From NCBI GenBank assembly GCA_004352715.1, contig SCFE01000030.1, forward strand, positions 924,161-988,160: 64,000 bases of DNA, in the 5' to 3' direction. This document shows, in pieces, positions 49,456 through 58,400 of the stretch; within the stretch, counting starts at the first letter, position 1, and each line of letters begins with the position of its first letter. The position numbers and the translations under genes were made by a program. The stretch is from Hofstenia miamia. Taxonomy: Eukaryota > Xenacoelomorpha > Acoela. The notes beneath the pieces were generated by a model. It saw only the letters and a list, made by a program, of their open reading frames with translations. It had not been told where the DNA came from and ran no database searches.

Positions 49456-52400
49456 TCTGCTATTTTTGGATATTCTGTTCTTAGTAAAATTTTAAACTGA
49501 TCTTCCTTAGTTTCATGGTGATGGGTAAATATTTCTGAATTTAAATGACCTCTTCAGTGCTCATTAGATCTTATTCCCACATGTCGCTTAGTTTCACCGA
49601 TATATGATTTATCGCAATAATCATCACATGCGTATCTGTAAACACAATTTAATATAACTATTAATACTCTATTTAGGTAACACAGCCTCTGGCCGACCCG
49701 AAACAAGTTCTACTTTTTCAATTGCTTCGAGCTGCAGAGGAAATGATATCATCTTTAACGGGTGCTTACTCCGTTTATTATTTTCTACCGCAGTAATAAT
49801 CAAAATAAGTTTGTTCAGCTCGCATGTAAAAATATATGATAATAAATTCCCTGAATGAAATGGAGATGCATTTAAAAAAATGCTTATCAAGTTATGATAC
49901 ATGTTGTGAACAAATGGCAAAGTCATTATATTATCTACTCGAACATCCATATACCTACTCTAATGAGATTCAGACACGGACCGCTTTCAGTAATGAGACT
50001 CGTGCCCCTCTGCCAAGCGGCTCCCCTTTATACCCTCGAGCACTGGCGTAGCTACGGGGGGGGGGCAAGGCCCCCCAAAAGCGAAACCTAGCCCCCTCTT
50101 TCTGGAGCAGAATGAACCTATTACTATTAATATTGTTTAGTTAAAAGATAAAAAATGGTCGATGGCTATTTAAATAACTTTCACATCAAATTTAATATGC
50201 AATTAACAAAAATTCGGCTACACATTAAATTTATTATCTAAAATATGACATGCATTTCAAAGTTATATATATATATATATATACACTAAATATTTACAAA
50301 ACTGAATAATGTACTGCACTTTGTTTCAAAATTTTAATTGAATCAATTTATTGCCCCCCCCAGATTTTTTATTCTGTCTACGCTCCTGCCCTCGAGTCCT
50401 ATTCACTTATCTGCATGAATAATACTATAAATAAAACATAGTTTGTAGAGCTAAAAGTGGTAGTTATCTGAGTAAAAAACGAAACTCGAAGGAAGTATAT
50501 TTAAAGGTAATTGAAAATTTCACACTTAATATTTGTACACCAGTAAAGGGGAACACCTGTTAATATTTAACTATTCATTCAACAGATTATTGTTCTGCAC
50601 TTTGTTTACAATATTTATTAGTCATGTCAGAACTACATTTAAATAAAATTAAAGAGACACTTTATTGAGCATAATAAATTAGTCAATTATCGACTGGGAA
50701 TAACTTCCAAAATTATCAAATACTGCACTTTTAACAGCCAGGCAGGTGTAATAATTACAAAAATGGTTGATTACGTGGTTCTACCTGTAACAATCCAATA
50801 CTGTTTTATACATACAAACATGTCCAAAAATTTTTTTAGAGTTGACTGTAGTAACATAAGTAATTACATAGTGGCGGCTACCATTTTGTATTGATGCATG
50901 CTGTGGATATCATACAAACTACTCAGAAGCAGATAATTTATATTTAACAGATGTAGATTGAGTTATTGTTCTTGAATAGTGAAATATGTGAAAAACATGT
51001 GAAATGTCGCTTATACACTATTTACTTCTAACCCTTAAATTGTATTAAAAATTCGACGGGACGCCTTTCAATATCAAACATTATGCAAACATTTTTACAA
51101 TTTATGGTCAATTTTAAGGAAAAAATTGCACGTTTAGTACAAATGAACGCCGCCTTGATAAAAATGATGAATGCCTTGTGAAATCTACACAAAATGTGAT
51201 TTGAATTTTCTTAGAAGAATACAAGTTAAAAGCAACTACAAGACTTGTATTCTATTATGGAAACTGAATCACGCATTTGGGTAGTCGAAAAGACATTTAA
51301 CACAAAATTTAGCAGTTAACAAATAGAATAGAATATCATAACATAAAAAATCATTAAACTAAAAGATACTTGCAAAATATTTTGAGACAAAATGTGAGAA
51401 ACTGGTGACATCACACTATGAAGAAACTTCGACTCGATTGGATAAATGGAAATAAAGAGAAGAAATGCATTAACAGAAATGGCTGTTGCTGATTCCAATA
51501 CAGCTAATATGGCATCACGGGCCTCTTCTTCATAGGTCAGAGCTATTGAGTGAACATGTTTAAATAGCTTTAGAAGCGAAGTTTCAGTAGAGCAAATATA
51601 GGTAATGAGGTGTGAAAAGAGCCGCTAAATGCAATACATTATATTGTTAAATAGTACATAATACATATTCGTTCCATAAACTATAGATAAACATGACAAA
51701 GTTGCGAAAATTGTAACGAACATTTTAAACTAGTAAGCTTTACACTCAGCCAAGTTCCAAAAACGCAATTAAATAAATATTTGAATATTCTTCATCTAAA
51801 CACCAGTGTTGTACATAAAAAATGTATTTAAATGGATGCCATTTAGTCGAATCTGTTGAAATTTTCGTCTAACACTAGACACTAGAGGAAAAGATTCCAC
51901 ATATGTTATCCAGATTGAATCTAACTAAAGTTTGTGTTATTTTTCAACAAATCGGACAGAGATTTTTTCAGAAGCAGCTATTTTAAGAACACTGAAGAAT
52001 TGACGTTTATTAAAAGTATCAGACAAAAAACATTTTAAACATCTAAATCATTTTAAAATTGAGATTTTAGTTTTAACCTTAGAAACACCAAAATATCTGT
52101 ATACATAGAAATTCTATGCAGTTCAAATGACCAAAGTTTTAAAATAGACTCTTTTCCTGTAATTCTTTTGTTATATCATTGACAACAACATGTAAATTTC
52201 TCAATTTAATAAATCCATTTTTTACATTTGTAAATTTCAAGCAATAACTTCAAAAGATTCTTTTACTGGATACCATATTAGTTACTTATGAAGATTTGAC
52301 AGAGTAAGTTGCCTGCTGAGGATTTAATGTCTATTCTACAGCAATAATATGATTCTGAAGAAGATGATCTTGATTGAGGTAATGATGAAAGATCTGTAAA

Positions 52401-55400
52401 CATTGTGGAATTTTCTGAGGAATACGATGATGAAAGCGATCAAAATGAAGATACCATGAGTACTCATTCGACAATGTCTAATAATAATATTCGAGGCCGT
52501 GATGGAACTTTTTGGAAATTTTATTCAAATACATTAGACAAAAGAAGGATGATGAATTAGATGCTTTCGAGGAACTGTTTGGTCCAGTACATTGGACTTC
52601 ATATTAAAGTATACAAATGCTGAACTAAATTTCAAGGAACTACTGACTTACTGACTTTTCACTAACTATTGATGAGTTAAATGAATTTCTTGGATTGTGC
52701 GTCGCCCCCGAGCTTCAAGAAATCACTTTCTCCATCCATCGTCCCAAGAAACATCGAACACTTCACTCATTTTTCAATCATGCGTGTACTGCTGCTAATT
52801 ACATTTTGACTCTCAACTCTCCAAAAACCACTGATTTCTTTTCCCCGCCACCGAGCTTCAAGAAATCTTTGATGTCTTTCCTTTTGCAGAGCCCTTCTCC
52901 CACTTTGCTTACTCTTCCACCTGTTCTTACTTCATCTCCTGTGACTGCCCTCGTTGCCGTAATACTTGACTTTATTTTTGTAGTGTTCGCCTTCAGCGGC
53001 TAATAAAAGCCTTCGTTATTTATTGGCAAATATCAGCTTTTGTCTTGGTTTTGGAATTCTCAATATGGACCCTCTAATCTTTCATGAAACCACGTGTCGC
53101 AATAAATATTTCATAATTCTAAAACTTTTGCGATTTGATGATGAAATCCAGTCATTCAAGTCTGAAAGAATTTGATAAATTTTCTCCAATACGAGATCTG
53201 TGGATGCATGTAATTGATAACTGTCAAAAATGATTTTTTTCCTGATGGATTTGTTACAATTGATGAACAATTATTTAGCTGCAAAGCTACGTGGTCATTT
53301 ATACAATACATGGCAAAAATGACTCCAAATTGGAACTAAAATTTTGGATGATTTGTGCCTCAAAAACCTCATGTTTCGGGCAGAGCCATACACTGACAAG
53401 GATGAGCAATCACAATTACCACTTGGTGAACATATCGCCAGAAAATTGATGGAGACCTATTTTCGAACTGGATTGACAGCAACAACTGATAACCTTTTTA
53501 CCTCACTGCAGACAATGAAGTTTTTATTGCATAAAAAATTACCATGGTGGGTCGTGAGATTCCTGCAGAAATGTTTCTGAAAAGTGAGGAATTGTAAACT
53601 TCTAAGTTTGCATACATAGATGAAAATATCATGCATACATCATACAAAGCAAAACGTAACAAAACTGTATTACTCTTGTATTAACTTCATGCTGCGGCGA
53701 AAGTTGATGATTCAACGGAAAAGAAAAGGCTTTTTATAATAAAGAGAAAATTGATGTTGACCAGATGCTACACTGTTTTTCTACGAAATGTGCATCGAGA
53801 AGATGACCTCTTCCAGCGTTGTTCAACATATTTGAACTCTTACATAATATCGTCAGAACATGGACTACTTCAAGGAAATTTCGTATACACCTCGGTGAGA
53901 AGCTCTGTCAAAAGGAAATATCGAGGCGATTAACCTTTTACATACTTTGCAAAATTCGAGTACGTGGCAATGCAGATTCCAGCAAAGAAAATGATCATTA
54001 AAATACAGGAAATGCCAAAGAAACAAGACCAGGAAATTATGCTGTAATTGTTCACTATTTGTCCGTGCGACCCGCTCGAGAGCTTTGTAGTCGCTGTCTT
54101 GATTTCTAGCTTTATGTCGACAATAACAATACCAAGTGCTGTAGATTAGAGCTAATCCAATATATTTTACTTTTAGATAATAATTTTGTTTCGTCATGTT
54201 TGCGAATTTGTGTGTTTATTTAAGAAGAAAAGAATCGATTATGTGTGAAAAACAATTAAATTTGGTAGACTGACGTTCTAACAATCAACTGAACGGTTCA
54301 TGATTATTTTATAATTAGAAATAAGAAAATATTCCTTTAACTGTACATTCGCCTAATATAGTATGACAAACCCAGGTACTAGGCTATGAACAAAATTCAC
54401 CTCAAATTAAGTTAACTCAACTGACCGGTGTGATAATTATACGGTTAAACATATTATTTAAAATTTCGTTTAATTTACAAAATTTTCAATAATACTGAAA
54501 AGAAAACAAGCCAGTCAGCAATAAAATCAAATGCTACTAGAAAAACATTATCTACGTGTAAAATAATTTTTAATAGAAAAAGAAATAGTTTTAACATTAA
54601 AATTTTAATATTCGACTTACCAATAAGTCAGGTTTGTTGCCTACAAAATTCTGTTTTGGCTTCAATTGCTCGATTGATTCTGAGAGATAATCACATTGCT
54701 CGACGTCTGACAAACTTTGAAAAGTTGTGGCAAATGCTTCAAAATAAATTGGAACTAAAAACATATTAAAGAAACGACGAACAAATCGCGTAATTCAGAT
54801 TTTTTAAGCACAATTGAACTCATTTAAACCATAATTTAATATTAATACGCTAAACGCAAAATGAGCCACCGATGGTACATGTCATGCTTTCTGAGTAAAC
54901 ATTTCATTCAAAATGACTATATTTTCATTGCTAGTCTGACCTAAGTAGTGCAATAAATTGCGAATGCCGTGCAGGGACAGGTAATTCTTAATTGGAACGC
55001 TATACAAATAGACTTTTCAGTTCAATAAATTATTCGTTTTTTCACACATGAAAATAATTAATCAAAAATTATAGTAAAGTAAATAGTTTTATATTAATAA
55101 AAACCAATGCATAAAACATAAATATTTTCAAAGTAAAAAAGGAAAGAGAAAATTTTAGAATACCACTATATTTAACGTCATTACAGAATAAAACAAAATG
55201 TATTTATTTGTATATTATAACGCCTTAATTTAGAGTGTGTAGGTAAAACTACAAAACCTGATATTATTGATACCTTTTATTAATGACTTCCCATGACTAC
55301 TTTTTTTAAATTTACTCCTGTCGTCTTTGGATGAGACAGATGAAACACTTTCATCGTTGGATGACATTGAGTATTCACTACCACTATATTCATTGACTAA

Positions 55401-58400
55401 GTCGTTGAGATCTCGATCTTCTAAGTCAGATTTTTCAGCGTCACCTAATTTTTCACTAGACGGTTTTCTTAAAATCGACTTTAGCTTCAAATTTTCTAAA
55501 AAACTTCAGTTAAAACTCACAAAAATATGTTCATACGTATAAAATTAATTTGACGTTTAATCAAAAATAGGTTTATTTAAAAAAGAAAGACATGATACAT
55601 TTCGCGTCTGCAAACAAAAACATTTAAGCCTTTAATAATCAATTCATTGTAAACAAAGATTTAAACAATGCTATATGCTTAAGTTTGTTATTCCTTCAAA
55701 TCTACCAAATCTTGCAGGGTCGATTAGTAGAAATAACTAGTAGTTGCACTAGAGTAAAAGTTTTGTAGAATATTAAAATGTAAGTATGAAAAATGTGAAT
55801 GGGTTATTCTCTAACCAGCAAGGACTACTCTTAGATATTATGGCCACTGAAACAAGGGTTCATCTTAACAGAAGTCTAGCATATCACAAAATTATGATAA
55901 TATGGCCTCAAATACAATGTGCAGAAATTGCTTAGAACTTTGAGTGTAACTATTAATTTATAAAAAATAGAATGATAAAATAAAAATTACGAGAAAAAAA
56001 TATATATAATATATATATACACTACGACTTACTTTCTGGATCAATAAAGTTTCCATCAATATCATATGAAATTTTCGTTTTATTAATTATCTTTTTTTTC
56101 CTAAAAAACGGTCACACGCTTAATGCTTACTAAATCTTACATGTGAGTCAATGCATCGGCTGAGATGTGATTCGACTCTATAGGCTCATCGGCTTCTAAT
56201 TCCATGCGAGCCTAAAAGCGGGATCTTAGGGAAGGTAAATTTAAAATATTGAACCAAATATATTTACAATTCAAATATTCCATTCATATTATAAAATCCC
56301 ATTAAAAAACTAAAAGATGACAAAGGGAGTAAATCTAATCTCACCTTTCGCATGGATTCCACATGCGCAATTTCTGCTTGGGATTTCAGTGGATCGGATG
56401 CTACTGCTCGTTTTTCCGTTGATAGATCTACAACTAAGCTAGTGTACGTCTTCATCTCTCTATTGTGCTTTAGAATGTCTTCATGCTAGAATACAAATTG
56501 GCATGAGAAAAATTGAATGAAAATAAGCTACCTTATCAGCAGATATTAAAGAAGAAGCAACCGACTTCCAATCTTCATCAGCTTTGTTTATCAACTCTTC
56601 AGTTTCATCCAGTTCACGAGATTTTTGTAGTTTCTCCAACTTTGAACGGGCAATAATGTCAGCGAGTACTTCTTTTTGTGTTCTTGGCTGGAATACATAC
56701 AAATTGTTATTTGCATATTGAAAATAGTGTGCTCAACTGAATTTAAATCCGGATAATTTCAGTTTCAGTTTTAAATTGGACTTCGAGTAATTTCCGTTTA
56801 ATTTCGCCCATGCCAGTTGTTGGGTTAAACTATTTCTATGCCCCGAAGTTCGGTAAGAATGTATTAAACATATTTGTTAAGTTTAGTACAATTTCCAACT
56901 GCAATGATAAAATTAACTTTATATTAGAGCTGAACAGGTACGGGCAGTACCCGTACGGATACCCGTGGGTACGGTCAGTGATTACCGTATATATAATCAG
57001 TTTAATAGATCTCTTAAAACATTGGTTAAAACACTATATAAATACACTTTAAAATCTGTTAACAAATCTGTTTTATTATTGTTATAACTAGCCAATTTTG
57101 TTAGCTAGTGAAGTGGCATGAATTTTACTCTTTACCCTCGCCTGCTAATTTTGAACAAATTTAATGGAAAGCAATATTTTTTCACAAAAACCATTCCAGT
57201 TGCAATGCCATTTGTATGAGAATTTTGGTATTAGAAAATACAATTTTGCCTTTTACTTTCTATTTTTCTACAAAATTTATTAAGAAGTTAATTAAACAAA
57301 ATATGCCATAAAATTGAACACTTATTAGCAGTTTGCATTTAAATGTTTATAATACGCCTGAAACGTATTATTTAAACATCAAGCAATTCCATCACAATTC
57401 TATCATTAAAACTGTCACCAATACCCTCACAGCAAATTTGCTGTTAGGCAACAACGTCACGAACCCACTGTTCATTCATGGCAAATACAAAGGATTTTTA
57501 GTTTTACTTAGTTTGTGCTAGTTATGTTAGCTTAGAATCATTAATGCGTTAGTTGTTGTAAATTGAATGCACGGGTTTTCGGGTGAGTATGAGTATAGAT
57601 TTCCGGGTACGTGTAAATTTTAAAGGTAAATCCCTTCCCACACAACCCTACATTAGGTAATTAGTGTATTTGACAATTTCTAATGTATGCTGGGTTATTA
57701 AAGTTATTATTTAATATAATTTGAAACTTCAACAAGAAAGGCATTTCAGTCATTCAAAATTAGATAAATTACAACATTTTAACAGAATTAGTATTATTTT
57801 TTGTTGTCATATGCTAAATAGAAAATCTTTGATTTTTTGTTCAATTTTGGAAGTACTTAAAAATAAGATTTTGCTAAAAGGTATGTGAGACAAAATATCC
57901 AAGCCATTAAAAAATCGTGTTCGTGCGTGTTCACGAGATCGCCCTACGCATTTACATTTACAAATATATGGAATTAAGTGAATATCTGGAAATTAAGAAA
58001 CAAAATTGTTTCAGTTTCAGTTTTAATTCAGTTTTACATGTATTTTAAATTCAGTTTGAGTCAGTGTTGATAATTCCATTTTAGTACACTTAATTTCGGT
58101 TTCAGTTGAACACACTAATTAAAACAGCAGGAAAAGTCTATATATTGCAAAAAAAACCTTGGAATCGAAAAGTTCTTCAGCTTCCTCGTTATTTTCATCT
58201 TCAGCTGGATCGCTATCTAGGCCAACATCTCTTTCGTAATCAGCGAGAGTTTGACCCAAATGCGTTAGCTCTTCGTCTGGAAGTGTGAATTTGTTTGTCT
58301 CTTCTGCAAATATCTAAACATTCAATTGAATAAAGGACGAGCCAACGGTTAGTCTATTGACTGTAGTCAAAAGACGGACCGCGTGGTACTGTCCAAAAGT

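Noticed and set aside
49669-49860. Minus-strand frame with NLLSYIFTCELNKL considered as a NOP14 exon
   Set aside because: It follows an acceptor-like TTCATTCAG, but the sequence does not align to the missing segment and runs to a stop without a donor in the right phase.
52695-53003. 102-residue frame within the piggyBac relic considered as a separate gene
   Set aside because: Its start (LTIDELNEFLGL lies just upstream in frame) belongs to the transposase; the rest is a diverged or inserted stretch without a recognisable domain.
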